Assembly (NCBI RefSeq): GCF_036588685.1
Contig: NC_086375.1
Location: 6,689,916 to 6,753,915 of the forward strand
DNA from: Mytilus trossulus
Lineage: Eukaryota > Mollusca > Bivalvia > Mytilida > Mytilidae
DNA: 64,000 nucleotides
Direction of reading: 5' to 3'
This document shows, one piece after another, positions 11,874 to 42,573 of this stretch (position 1 is the first letter of the stretch; each line of letters starts with the position of its first letter). Under the pieces are notes generated by a model. It was not told where the DNA came from and did no database searches. It saw nothing but the letters and a program-made list of their open reading frames with translations. The translations under genes and the position numbers were made by a program.

Positions 11874-12039
11874 AGATAATAATTGCCTGCAACTTGAACA
11901 AGTTATGTAATTTTCTTGACAAGAATAATATTATTTTGTAACTTGAATATCTTCAGGAGCATATATTTCTTTGTTAAATTTCTGAATAGGATGGTGAGAC
12001 TGAAATGATCAATACAGTATTATATTTGGTTTATTTAAA

Positions 12040-13086
12040 AATTTGTAAGGGTTCCGCGGAACCCAGTGTCTCGCCTACTTTTGCTGAAATTCACAGGCTC
12101 AACAAAATGAGGAAAAAAATCAATAAAAATATACCTCTTGATACTATCTTTTGATTTTAAGTAGCTTCTGTCCAAGTTTAGTAAAAATCCAGGATAGTTT
12201 ATGAATCTAATAAATGTTTAAAAACTTTAACTGCAGACTGTTTGTAATGTTAACTGGAAGAAAACTTAGTCCATTTATAAGTAAAATACAGATACACAGG
12301 TACAAAATATTATCAAAATTTCCTTCTAAATACTAGCTTATGATCTTAAACAAGCTTCTGTCTAAGTTTGGTACAAATTAAAAGTAGCAAAAGAAAGTAT
12401 TTTTTTTTTTTTAAATTTAACCACAGAGTGAACATGTTATTTCCTGGCAGAAAATCTAAGTCCATTTAAAAGTAAAATACAGAAAAAATGGATTTATTTT
12501 TTTACAAAATTTCCTTATGCATATTATCTTTTGATCATAAACTAGCTTCTGTCTAAGTTTGGTATAAACCCAGGATAGTTTAAGAAAGTTATTAAAATTT
12601 TAAAAACTTGAACCACAGAGTGAATGTAATGTTTCCCCGCAGAAAAAAACTAAGTCCATTTATAAGTAAAATACGGAAAAAATGGAATTTTATTTTTACA
12701 AAATTAACATTTGGATACTATCTTATGATCATAAACAAGCTTCTGTCCACGTTTGGAAGTAATCCAGTATAGTTTAAGAAAGTTATTAAAATTTCAAAAA
12801 CTTTAACCACAGAGTGAATATAATGTTTCTTGCAGAAAAACTAAGTCCATCTATAAGTAAAATACGGAAAAAATGGAATTTTATTTTTACAAAATTTACT
12901 TCTGGATACTATCTTATGATCATAAACAAGCTTCTGTCAATGTTTGGAAGTAATCCAGTATAGTTTAAGAAAGTTATTAAAATTTCAAAAACTTTAACCA
13001 CAGAGTGAATATTTGTGGACGCCGACGACGGAATGTAGGATCGCTTAGTCTCGCTTTTTCGACAAAAGTCGAAAGCTCGACAAAAA
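12040..13086 (+). mobile_element. Composite tandem-core repeat, copy 1 (five core units)
   Basis: It opens with the hairpin gggttccgcggaaccc followed by tgtctcgcctac. Five core units of about 190 bp follow, marked by aagcttctgtcc-type motifs at about 12167, 12357, 12547, 12742 and 12933. It closes with a gacgccgacgacgga segment and a terminal hairpin gacaaaagtcg. Copy 2 is at 21095-21766, and an inverted end fragment is at 62826-62950. The design resembles the pearl elements described in oysters, which combine tandem cores with a microsatellite. Confidence 0.75.
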
Positions 13087-13585
13087 GTGGTGATCGATCT
13101 TCAAAGATTTAGATATCTAGTTAGTATCGTAATTTTGGTTACATTTCATAAATGTGTGCGCAGAGATGGCCTATCCACTTTATACCCGAGTAAGTTGTAA
13201 AATCTCTGCCTTGAACTTCACCTCATCAAGAGTTTTTCCTTTTTAAAGGGGTATCAGAAAAGATCCAACTTTTTGGTGCCGATTTGGGTGTATATTGGTT
13301 CAGAAGAAATCTGGAAACCTTATCTAATAACTGATGCTGCGTCCTTCATCATTAAATCACCAATGTGACTGTCCTGCTCTCACCTAGATGCTTCATCTCC
13401 AAAATATCTATGTTATGTCTCGAAAAATATCACCCAGAAAGAAAACTTGTCAATTATATTCATAGGCAAAACGACCATGACATTTGGCTCAATTACCTAT
13501 AGGGTTTTGTATTTTTTAAATGAGCATATTGTCAAGATTGGACACAAGACTTAAGATGTCACCAAGAAACCATATATTTGTCAAA

Positions 13586-16018
13586 CAAGAGTGCACACAC
13601 TGAAATGTCTCGCCTTCTTTACTAATCATAGATATTATGATGATAGACCAAATATAAAGCTTTATTACAATTGTCACATAAACTCAACACTAACAAAGAA
13701 AACCAAACATTGATCAATGAACCATGAAAATGAGGTCAAGGTCAGATGAACCATGCCAGGCTGACATGTACAGCTAACAATTCTTCAATACAACAAATAT
13801 AGTTGACTTATTGCTTATAAATTAAGAAAAATAGACTAGAACACAAACACTTAACACTGAGCAATAAGCCGTGAAAATGAGGTCAAGGTCAAATATAACC
13901 CGTGTAACAGACATATAGATCATAAAATATTTCCATACACCAAATATAGTTGACCTAATGCATAAAGTATTAGAAAAATAGACCAAAACTCAAAAACTGA
14001 ACTTTGACCACTGATTACCATGAAAATGAGGTCAAGGTCAGATAGCACCTGTCAGCTAGACATGTACACCTTATAATCATTCCATACACCAAATATAGTA
14101 GACCTTTTGCATATAGTATAAGATAAACAGACCAAAACACAACCAGATGCTCCGCAGGGCGTAGCTTTATACGACCGCAGATGTTGAACCCTGAAAGGTT
14201 GGGGCAAGTATGGACACAACATTCAAGCTGGATTCAGCTCTAAATTTGGATTGTGATTAAATAGTTGACACAGCATAGGTATATGACACAGAATGAATGT
14301 GTTCTAATGAACTTAATTTTTTTGTTTTCTCTTAGAGCAATTCACTATGCTGTTGAATATTAATCCTCTCAAAAAAATGTTTGAAGAAATTTTCTTTTTA
14401 TTTATGAAATTTCAAATGAGAAAATTGAACCCAATTTTTTTAATCACATCCCCCTTTCCCTTATTCCAAAACTAATCTCAATTAAAATTTCTAATGGAGT
14501 TTGCAACAATAACTACTCATTTAAATACATCATAAAATATTAAGATGTAAAAAAACTGCTTGTTATCACTGAATGGTAAAGATTATTTTAATTTATCAGT
14601 TGGTAGTAAAAAGTGAATATACATTGTATATTGTATATATAACAAAGATTTAAGTTGATTCTGGACAAAGAAAGATAACTCCAAATAAAAAAAATTCTTA
14701 CAAATAGATATTTCTAGCTTACTATTCTGGACAAAGAAAGATAACTCTAATTAAAAACAAAATTGCTATTTCAAATTATTTTGCAATAAGATATTTCTTG
14801 CCATTGCGCAATACTGTGCAATTGAAAAGACTTGCTATTGCACAAAACTTAATATAATAATTTTAGATCCTGATTTGGACCAACTTGAAAACTGGGCCCA
14901 TAATCAAAAATCTAAGTACATGTTTGGATTCAGCATATCAAAGAACCCCAAGATTTCAATTTTTGTTAAAATCAAACTAAGTTTAATTTTGGACCCTTTG
15001 GACTTTAATGTAGACCAATTTGAAAACAAGACCAAAAATTAGGAATCTACATACACAGTTAGATTTGGCATATCAAAGAACCCCATTTATTCAATTTTTG
15101 ATGAAACCAAACAAAGTTTAATTTTGGACCCCGATTTGGACCAACTTGAAAACTGGGCCGATAATCAAGAATCTAAGTACATTTTTAGATTCAGCATATC
15201 AAAGAACCCAAACGATTAATTTTTTGTCAAAATCAAATGAAGTTTAATTTTGGACCCTTTGGACCTTAATGTAGACCAATTTGAAAAAGGGACAAAAGTT
15301 AAAAATCTACATACACAGTTAGATTCGGCATATCAAAGAACCCCAATTATTCAATTTTGATGAAATCAAACAAAGTTTAATTTTGAACCCTTTGGGCCCC
15401 TAATTCCTAAACTGTTGGGACCAAAACTCCCAAAATCATTACCAACCTTCCTTTTATGGTCATAAACCTTGTGTTTAAATTTCATAGATTTCTATTTACT
15501 TATACTAAAGTTACGGTGCGAAAACCAAGAAAAATGCTTATTTGGGTCCCTTTTTGGCCCCTAATTCCTAAACTGTTGTGACCTAAACTCCCAAAATCAA
15601 TACCAACCTTCCTTTTGTGGTCATAAACATTGTGTTTAAATTTCATTATTTTCTATTTACTTAAATTAAAGTTATTGTGCGAAAACCAAGAATAATGCTT
15701 ATTTGGGCCCTTTTGTGGCCCCTAATTCCTACACTGTTGAAACCAACACTCCCAAAATCAATCCCAACCTTTCTTTTGTGGTCATACACCTTTTGTCAAA
15801 ATTTCATAGATTTCTATTAACTTAAACTAAAGTTATAGTGCGAAAACCAAGAAAATGCTTATTTGGGCCCTTTTTGGCCCCTAATTCCTAAAATGTTGGG
15901 ACCAAAACTTCCAAAATCAATACCAACCTTCCTTTTGTGGTCATAAACCTTGTGATAAAATTTTATAGATTCATATTCACTTTTACTAAAGTTAGAGTGC
16001 GAAAACTAAAAGTATTCG

Positions 16019-16056
<38 letters not shown>

Positions 16057-16632
16057 CAACGTGATAGCAATATACGACGAAAATTTTTTCAAAATTTGCG
16101 GTCGTATAAAAAGTTAACTATAACCACTGAACCATGAAAATGAATTCAAGGTCAGATGACACCTGCCAGTTGGACATATACACCTTACAGTCCTTCCATA
16201 CACCGAATATAATAGACCTATTGCTTATAGTATCCGAGATATGGACTTGACCACCAAAACTAAACCTTGTTCACTGATCCATGAAATGAGGTCGAGGTCA
16301 AGTGAAAACTGTCTGGTGGGCATGAGGACCTTGCAAGATACGCACATACCAAATATAGTTATCCAATTTCTTATAATAAGAGAGAATTTAACATTACAAA
16401 AAATCTTAACTTTTTTTTTCAAGTAGTCACTGAACCATGAAAATGAGGTCAAGGACATTTGACATGTGACTGACGGAAAGTTCGTAACATGAGGCATCTA
16501 TATACAAAGTATGAAGCATCCAGGTCTTCTATCTTCTGAAATATAAAGCTTTTAAGAAGTGAGCTAACACCTCCGCCGGATCACTATCCCTATGTCAAGC
16601 TTTCTGCAACAAAAGTTGCAGGCTCGACAAAA
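13586..16632 (+). mobile_element. Composite tandem-core repeat carrying a nested insertion
   Basis: It starts gagtgcacacactgaaatg then tgtctcgcc, and ends with the hairpin tgcaacaaaagttgca then ggctcgacaaaa. Core units of about 150-160 bp share the motif catgaaaatgaggtcaagg at about 13725, 13873, 14021, 16134, 16283 and 16437. A second element interrupts the core at 14143-16112; three core units lie on each side. Confidence 0.7.
14143..16112 (+). mobile_element. Nested composite repeat with inverted subterminal ends and (GAC)n
   Basis: The left end contains ctttatacgaccgca and the right end contains tgcggtcgtataaa, which are inverted copies. The interior has two sets of direct repeats: one around agaccaatttgaaaac at 14880-15400 and one of about 159 bp starting ggcccctaattcctaaa near 15400, 15558, 15717 and 15877. 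A (GAC)n microsatellite occupies about 16018-16055, close to the right end. No protein is encoded. Confidence 0.75.
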
Positions 16633-17136
16633 ATCTTCTTATTCATTTCTCAAACCCAAAATCAATTTGGAGGTCTTTTTCGTCCTAAATTGCATTGTCA
16701 ACCAGATTGGTAAAACTCTGATCCACACCTCAAAATCTTTATTTCAGTAACTTTTTTTTCAGTTAACCTTGACCCATTAACTTCTGACCCAAAAATTAGA
16801 AGGGGTCTTGGTTTTTTTTCCAAGAGGCATTTTAACCTGAGCTTGGTGAATAATGCACATACTTCAAAATGACATTATAATGTTTTCTGAACTTACTGTT
16901 GTCCCTATTCTAGTCTTAATTGTTGTGTGACCTTTGACCCAGTTATTTCAAAATTAAATGAAGCTTCATCCTTTGGGACATTATCAATCAACCATTGAAA
17001 AGATTTTCTTTATGACCTTGACAGCATTCATGTGACTGCCAAATATTTCAAGACAAAAAAGAGAAACCTCATTTACTCTAATGAATGAAAATCTTTAGGC
17101 TGGTTCCTAATGTTCTCTTTTATCTTTTTTCAGATA

Positions 17137-17385
17137 AGGGGCGACATAAAAAAATCAATGAAGGATAAAAAAACTTTATTCAAATAGTTAAGGATGGGGT
17201 CAAACTGCTGCAAGTTTTGTTTAAATTGACACCGATTTTACATACATCCTAATTGGTCAATCAATTTTTTCCCAAATTAAGTTGAGAAGGGGGTAGGGGG
17301 GGGGGGGGGGGGGGGGGGGTCAGTGAAAAACTATATGAATTATGTTTTTTATCCTTCATTGAACTTTTGATGTCGTCCAGTCCCT
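17137..17385. mobile_element. MITE with 'aatgaaggataaaaaac' ends and an internal 24-G tract
   Basis: The left segment gcgacataaaaaaatcaatg-aaggataaaaaaac is inverted at the right end (gttttttatccttcatt...gatgtcgtcc). A run of 24 consecutive G lies at 17296-17319. No coding frame. Confidence 0.7.
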
Positions 17386-20300
17386 AATTAAGAATGACAA
17401 AATTTAATGCAGGAAAAGACAAGTGATATCTCGGCATTTCATAACAATTTGACAGATGGCCACACCGTGATACCACAATACTTCAAACAATGATGCCATA
17501 ATAAATCATGACATCTCTCCTACTCTCTCTGGGTTTATGAAGGCAATAAAGAATAATAAATCAAAATCTGTTTCATGTTGCATTTATTTTTTTAGTTTTT
17601 TCATATAATTCAACATGTTTTACATTATAATAAAAATTTCATTTGATAAAATGCTGACTTTATGTGTATGGTTATGTACAATAAAACAGAGCATGCACCA
17701 TTTCATGCCAAAAATAATTCTCTTTCATGCTGCCTGAAGTTCTACAATGGTGTTCTCAATACTAAAATACTTTATACTTCCCATAGATAGCTGTTATTAA
17801 GTAGAGTCAAGTATTAAACTTGTCAGTCAGTAGCCATTTTTATTTTCCTAAGAGATATATGATATTCAGATCTTGTGTAATAGATTTGATGTTTTAAGTA
17901 CTGTAAGTGACTGATGTCTTAGCATACATAGAAAGACTGGAATACTTTGTACTACATTTAACTATTGATGATTTAATCCCAATATGGGGAAATTTTAATG
18001 TCATCCTGTGATATTCAGAACCAATTCAAATCAAATACTGATGATACGTGTAAGTACTAAAGGGCTTCAATCTTTGTTTACAATGAACAAATTGAGAACT
18101 AGGTTTTATTGTATTTATAACATTCAGTGAGAGGTGTTAAGATCTGTCAAACGTTGACACCATTATAGATAGTTAATGAAATACCTAAGATAGAATAAGT
18201 TCTTTTTGAAACATCCCAGGTAGTTTGACTAGATAATAGATGGTCAGAATACAACAATAGATAATTTGATGGAGTGTCTTAATCATAGGAACCCTATAAG
18301 AAGACTCATTAACACTGGTGCTAGTTGTAAATGAAAACTGCTGAATCATATTAAATTGTTATTTTGAAGTTTTAATACAGGAATGTTCTATGGTTTAATT
18401 TAAATGAAATTACATGTGAAATTATTCTAAATTTAACATTATTATTCTTCTCCATTAGAATGTTTGGTCTTAAAATGTTACATGTTTTTGTATATCAATT
18501 CCTATTAAAATTGTGTTAAGAATTTCACAACCTTTCTGTATATCAGGCTAATAAAAGACCTTAATTCAGAAAACTTAATTACCATACATTTTATCAGTGG
18601 TGTAATCAGATTCAACCCTTACTTGAACATTTAACACTGGTTAAAATATCTTATAAATTATCACAAGAAAGTTTCCCTTTATCCTCACATTACCCTTTCA
18701 ATGTATAGTAGGAGTATTCATTATCTTGATTTTTTTCTCTTGTAGCTTATTCATCATTTCAAACAGTTTATAAAAGTTCAGTCAACAATCAAATGACAAA
18801 ATATTCAATTTTCATGATTTTTAAATACCTTCTAGCTATGCAACAACTTTCATTTCATATAAATATAACCTCACATTAAACTGAAGCAAATCTTTGCTGC
18901 TTCTTCTCACTATCCTTCATTATAAAGTCAAGTTTGAAATTAAAATAAATGTTCTTTAGTTGTAAAATGATATTTAAAAAAATAAATAATGAATTTTCCA
19001 TGTGAATCTGAATATTTGCCAATTGACAGTTGAATAAGTGTACTAGGTGCTTTTAATATGATAAAAAGATTTCCTTAATTATTCATGTTACAAGCAGAGC
19101 TATTCCCATAAAAGGCTAACACTTACAATTCAATTCAGTTTTTATTTGTATTGCCTCATTCTATATTTTTACAATCATTGAAATATTTTGCATCGGGGTA
19201 AAATTGTTGCAACAATGCAATGAGCTGAAGTATTTTGATTGCACATAGTTTTAAAATTATTTAAAGTATTTCCAAGACTCTTCTATACTAAAATCCTATG
19301 AATATTGCTTCAACTTCTCAAAATTTACTCTGCAAATATAATAAAAGGGAAAGTTGGCAATATCTTTTTTTTTATATAAAACATGGAAACATATACTGAC
19401 AATAGAATGAAATACAACACACCCAAAACATTCACAGACAATCAAACAGTATTATCTCAGCAATCAATACACTGAAGTTTGTCTACAGATCATCATGAAA
19501 AACATCAGTATATATACATGTATTTATAGAAATGAACACATGTTTTCATTCAGATTGCTACATTTATATCTCCCTAAAGAAGAGTTCTGCATTTTTCTCT
19601 TGATATCTACAGAAGTTCACAACCAGTAGAGTTTTGCTAGAATTATTTTTTGCTCTTTATTTCTTGCTGAATTTTAGTTGAGGCAATTTTTCAGTCTAAA
19701 CCTTAGTATATTTCAAAGGAATGTAAAATTTCAGAGACTTTTCTCAAAAAAATTAAAACTTATCAGTTTGAAAATTTATATATGTTTCTGCTTTAAAAAA
19801 TAAACTTTCAGGTAGAAGAGGACATATAATACTATCTTTAATGGTCAGAAAATACTTTTAAGTGTGACTCTGTCATATACATTTTACAAACAATATCAGC
19901 ATTTGAACAAAAATACTTTAAATTCTTATTTTCAAAAATATAACATGCACAAACAAATAGACAATTTTCAGATCTATGAAGGAATTTTCCTATGTTTGAC
20001 AAATTCTATCTTTCAATGGTCTAAATATGCCATTTCAAAATAAAGATCAGAATAGGGCCATTTTAAGCATTTTAGTACAGAATTAACCCAATAATGATTA
20101 ATTACTTAAACAAGTCTTCCTCATTTATTTATGTACAGCACATAAATTAAATAATTTTGGTTTTACTCTTATCGAAGAACAATAGTAAATGTCAAATTTC
20201 TCCTATTAGATGTTATAAATCAAAGTTAACAATACATTACTCAATGTGTGCTTTGTACATATAAATGAAACATGACTTACAGAAATACTTAAATGCTAAT

Positions 20301-20882
20301 AATTGTACAAATGCAATGATAAGTTTAGAGTTCAATATAAAGAATTAATTCATGGTAGCAATTTTGGCATAATGTGAAATAAGAGAACTCTTAAAAAGGA
20401 CGGATATCAACCGAATGATATAATAAATAAATACATAAATAATTACAGCGAGTGGGCAAAATACTAATCACTTATCTTAATTTACCCATATTAAAGGGGG
20501 AAGATATTTTTGATTTTTAAATCTTTTCTTTCCAATTCATTCTTATTCTATTATCACCTGAAAAAGAAGTAGTACACTAGTTTGACCGGCAGTATTGAGT
20601 TAACAACCTGATAACCTAGTTACCGGAGAGTAATATGATAATGAAAGTATTGAGATCAGATATTTAACTTCATTCTGATAAAACATGACATGATGATCCC
20701 AGCCGTTTACCCATCAAGGGTCAGACGTCACTTCAAAGGCAGTCCTTTATTGGCACAAACCACAGCCATCATTCGGGGGCTTTTCTCTGGACCCTTAAAT
20801 CACAGGTAATCTAGCACCATTCTCAGAGACACAGTCTCGGCTAGCTAAGTCGTAGAAGTCTTTCTATCACTATGTTATATCA
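17386..20882 (-). other. Presumed 3' untranslated and downstream region of PPP4R3
   Basis: No open frame or clear transposon. The sequence is AT-rich and lacks the interspersed families that crowd the rest of the window. Minus-strand AATAAA candidates lie near 20126, 19655 and 19140, so the 3' UTR may run from about 750 bp to over 1.7 kb. The true cleavage site cannot be fixed from sequence alone. Confidence 0.35.
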
Positions 20883-38519
<17,637 letters not shown>

Positions 38520-39724
38520 TTCTGTATGCTATTATTTGTTTATTAAACTTATTGGTATAGTTTAATTTATGCTGAAATCCTTTGTACTATTCGATTCCAC
38601 ACGAAGGCAATCTGGACCGCGTACTCACATCACCTGAAATTATTGATGAGCGAATTAATATTGCATTTCAAATATCGACAGTTCATTCAGAACTGTCCGT
38701 AAAATATTATTGCCAAATACCAATAAACTGATTATCTTAAATTATAATCTATTTTGTAAAATTACATTTGGTAAACATAATGTCGAGCAATCAATTGGTC
38801 CGCCATCTTGAATGTGTTTAGTCAAATTGGGGTTTCCAAAATTTGTTACACGGTTTTTCGTAATTTTTTCAAAATCAATATCGGTATGGGATGCGATTTC
38901 TTTTACCGGAATTTCTTTATGTACTGAAAACTATCCATCTACCAAATCAGGTACAATTTTATACAAAGGAAAATTTTAAAATATAAAAACTTATCACTGT
39001 ACAACCTTCAACAATATGAAAAAGACATACCGTATAGTAAATTTCCATTTGACTTTATATGTTACTACATTTTTGAATCGAAACAAAAATGCATACAGCG
39101 CTATAGATGTAATTGGCTAACTAAAAAAGCACTATTCTGTTTTTAAAAGTCATACTGAATTCCCAGTCTTGTATGTTCAATATCAACCAATCAATTAAAT
39201 AACTAATCAATAAATAATTGAAGGACTTTTGAAAGAAAATAAACAATAAATGAATAGTTCCCTATTGGAATTTTGAAAACCGTGAAGAATAAATTTTAAT
39301 AGACTGACAAATGTCAATAAATCAGTTGACTGATTCAGTGTTGATAACTTAGAATTCTTTAATTGTTTTACTTATGGATGCTTTATTCAATCAAAACAAG
39401 AATAAAAGAGAGACGAATAATATCGGAGGCACATTTAAACTCATCATTCTATGAAAAAACTGAAACTGACGATGTCATGACAAAAAACAAAACAAAACCC
39501 AGAAATAACCAAATAAAAAAAACAACAACCCAAAAACCCGAGAAATGACCAAAAGACAAACAACAGATAACAAAACACAACATGGGTTGAAACCAAAGAG
39601 CACTCCCACCCAAATCCCGTTTTATACAGAGGGATTTTTTTTTTTTTTTCAATTGAGAATTTACCGTCGATGTCTACTCTTTTCCGCAATATGATTTACT
39701 ATTACTGGAAACAGATATAGTTAA
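38520..39724. other. Upstream region of PPP4R3, no gene recognised
   Basis: This should hold the PPP4R3 promoter and 5' UTR; I see no TATA element or other decisive promoter motif. From 39470 to 39560 the sequence is an A-rich low-complexity run, which explains the open frames on both strands there. Confidence 0.4.
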
Positions 39725-39844
39725 CCCTCCGGAGCACCTGCGAACCCCACTCAAAATCGGTGGTCATCGTAGGTGATCCAGAAGGTTAACTTTATCCTGT
39801 TCGCAAAAGAACGTATTTAACGAGACAGACGTATATATACATCT

Positions 39845-40225
39845 CACCATGCATTTTTATGGTGGCCGGATGCGGTCATTTCGACTTTTCGCGTTTTTGC
39901 GTTTTCTACATTCACTTTCACGCGAAATCGATAAATCGGGAAATCAGGAAATTGTGACATTGAGAAATCAGGAAATTGTGAAATCTTAAATTCGAGAAAT
40001 AAAGAAAAAATAGCGAAAACGGGAAATAATTTTTCGATTTCTACATTACTTGATTTCCCGCATTCCCGATTTCTCAATTTCTCTATTTCGCTCTTTCGAT
40101 TTCTCGATTTTGCGATTTCCTGTTTTGTGGATTTCTCAAATTTGCGATTTCGCGTTAATTTTCAAAGAGAAAGGTGAATACGCGAACACGCGAAAAGGTG
40201 AAAAATTCAGCCATCCAACATACAT
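39845..40225. repeat. Inverted simple-sequence block (gaaatc half / gatttc half)
   Basis: The left half is dominated by gaaatc/gaaat units and the right half by the complementary gatttc/gattt units, so the two halves can fold together. The outer parts (cattcgacttttcgcg-like at left, cgcgaaaaggtgaaaaattc at right) are also roughly inverted. Confidence 0.6.
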
Positions 40226-40374
40226 TTTGAACATTTAAATTTATCCAAAGTATGTTATATTTAAACCAGTAAATATGGTAATTATTGTTTATTTCAGTGT
40301 TGGTCATCCTCAATTATATTAAAGTGCTTTTTTTTTAAACGGTAGTACCTGCTCTTAATATGTGCTGTGTAATA

Positions 40375-40559
40375 GGTTACTACCTTTTGATTTGATTTAA
40401 TTTTTGGTGTTGTAACACCACAGTTATGTACCGCAAAACTGACAATCCAAGTAAATTGAGACTGGAGTCAAGTGCACCTACATGAGCGAGGTTCGACATA
40501 ACCTCGGTGTTGACTGGCTAGTGATTACAGTAGTAACTACTTAGACCACTCGGCCACCT
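40375..40559 (-). mobile_element. tRNA-derived SINE
   Basis: On the minus strand the head ggtggccgagtggtctaag contains an A box (TGGCCGAGTGG) of Ser/Leu tRNA type; a degenerate B box (ggttatgtcgaacc) follows about 40 bp later. The body shares blocks with 25455-25713, and the tail is rich in aaatcaaatcaaa. Confidence 0.65.
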
Positions 40560-40985
40560 TCACTACCTTTTGTATTTAATTCATTGGTTGATTGTTGGTT
40601 GCATCACGCCCAGCTGCAAATATTTCATTCATATTTAGGACAATAACACAGTTTTGTAATATAGTCTTCCGGGATTCAAGATCTCACGAGGAATTTAACG
40701 ACCCCATGCTGATCGGACGTGTACTGCAAATTTATACATTCCGCAGAAGCAAAAGGATGCCCCACTTTGGCGTTTTTTTTTTACTGCAAGTCGAAGGAAG
40801 AGCATCTATTCCCCAGTCAACTGGGGGGGGGGGGGTCTTAAGTTTTCTATTTTGTTTTGCTTTTTTTTTTTGCAGTATTGTTTGTCTGTTTGTCTTTATC
40901 TTATTTAGCTATGGAGTTGTCAGTCTATTTTCGATTTATGAGTTTGAATTTTCCTCTGATAGATTTCGCCCCTCTTTAACCATAA

Positions 40986-42573
40986 AAATCTATTGAAAAT
41001 GTTGACCGGAATGATCAGCTCTCTAACATTCGTTATGATTGACTCTCGAACCAGAAAAGACAGTTGGTGGAGTTTAACAACGATTTTACGATTGGGAAGA
41101 TTGTGAACATGGTAGAAACACTTGACGAATTATAAACTTTTTAACGATCATAACGATTGAATACGATCGACAGTCTTAAAAATGATGAGAAGAGACAGTG
41201 AATTGGACTGATCAACTCAAACGCGATCGTAACGATTGAATACGATTGACCCTGGAAAACCACAAAGGTCTGATTAAATACGATCGATACAATCTTGAGT
41301 CTGAATTGAAAACTAAAAAGAGAGAGTTTGCAATTGATCATAATTTTTTATGTATGAAGTGACCTAAACTGCGAGACCTCTATATTAGTTGGAAATCTGA
41401 GCACCGCACAGCATAGGTACATGGGAAATCGTGACGAAAGAATTAAAAGACAAACGTGCACTAGAAGGCAAATAGTAATTATTAATTCTGAAAGAACAAA
41501 TTAAATACAACAAATCCCTTTACAGCCGATTTCAAAGAGTGTGTAGCTAAAGGTAATATATTTGGTTAGCTTGCTTGCTAGCTGAACCGTGAAGTCATTA
41601 TTATGTCAGGTTTACTACCCTTCTTTCGCAGTAGCTTAGTCCTACAGACAGAAAGATTTGTTATCTGTCGGACTAGTTTACTCTTAAAGTATGGTAGTTT
41701 ATCAAACCTAACAATGACTTCACGTTTTTTTTAACGTGCTCTATGAGTTTGTGTCGATTGTTTATCAATGTCACGATCCGGTAAACGTCAGCAATAAACT
41801 AGAAAATTTATAATTTGCGATCAACAACCACTAAACGAAACATAGATAGTAATTTCTGAAAAAAAGTTGATTCATTCGATGGTCGATGGAAATTGCAAAC
41901 ACTTGATCGTAACGATAGAAACGATTGGTCTCGATTTATTATACCACAAATCAACTAAATCAGCCCAATCAAAATTGCAAACAATCGATAGTTACGATAA
42001 AAAGGATTTATCGCAGTTGATTGTCAAATATCGATACACTTTGATAATGAGACAGTCTATTGAATTTATCCACTTCTAAACAATCTTAACGATTTAATAC
42101 GATTCGTACGATTAAGAGCAAGAGGGGATGGTACATTCAATTGACCAACTATTCAACGGTCGTTTATACGATCGTGACCCTTGATCACACTATTTGGCAA
42201 TTGATTAATCGATTAACAATTGATAGGTCGTCACGACCGATAACAATTCATACAATAGTGCACCTGACACACCAGAATTAATGACTGATTGATTGATAAA
42301 TTCTTACACGATTGTAACGATTGATGAGGATTTAGAAATTGTGAATCGTGACAGCAGGACGAGATAATTGATCGAATTTATCGAATTGATCAACTTATAA
42401 CGAAAGTGTCAATTGAAGAAAACAAATGTTACGATTGTAACCTTAAAAAAGAGGCATTTGATTGAATTTACAAACTCTTTAACGATTCTAACAACTGAAT
42501 AAGAATGATATAATTATAACCCCTGAGAACCTGACGATCAAACTGATCAACTCTTACATGAAAGATAACGCTT
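40986..42573. repeat. Degenerate precursor-like region upstream of the 63-bp array
   Basis: Scattered copies of aacgattgaatacgat or close variants occur near 41153, 41230, 41270, 41905, 42088 and 42305, at irregular spacing. One block (gatcaactc...taacgattgaatacgattgac near 41211) aligns with the junction where the regular array begins (gatcaactc...taacgcttgaatacgactgac near 42545). No gene is seen. Confidence 0.55.
41542..41724. mobile_element. Foldback MITE, copy 1
   Basis: tgtagctaaaggtaat, ggttagcttgcttg and tagctgaaccgtgaagtcat match the element at 63204-63378. The inner cgtgaagtcattattatg is inverted near 41705-41724 (caatgacttcacg), giving a hairpin. Confidence 0.65.

Larger units (their letters stand above)
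39725..40985 (+). repeat. Split fragments of the 'ccctccggagcacctg' family
   Basis: Fragments at 39725-39770 and 40855-40985 match parts of the element at 11165-11440 in the opposite orientation. The sequence between them is occupied by other repeats, so this may be one copy broken by later insertions. Confidence 0.45.

Noticed and set aside
39444-39689. Hydrophobic minus-strand frames that look like a membrane protein
   Set aside because: They are the translation of an A-rich low-complexity run (poly Phe/Leu/Val/Cys on the complement).
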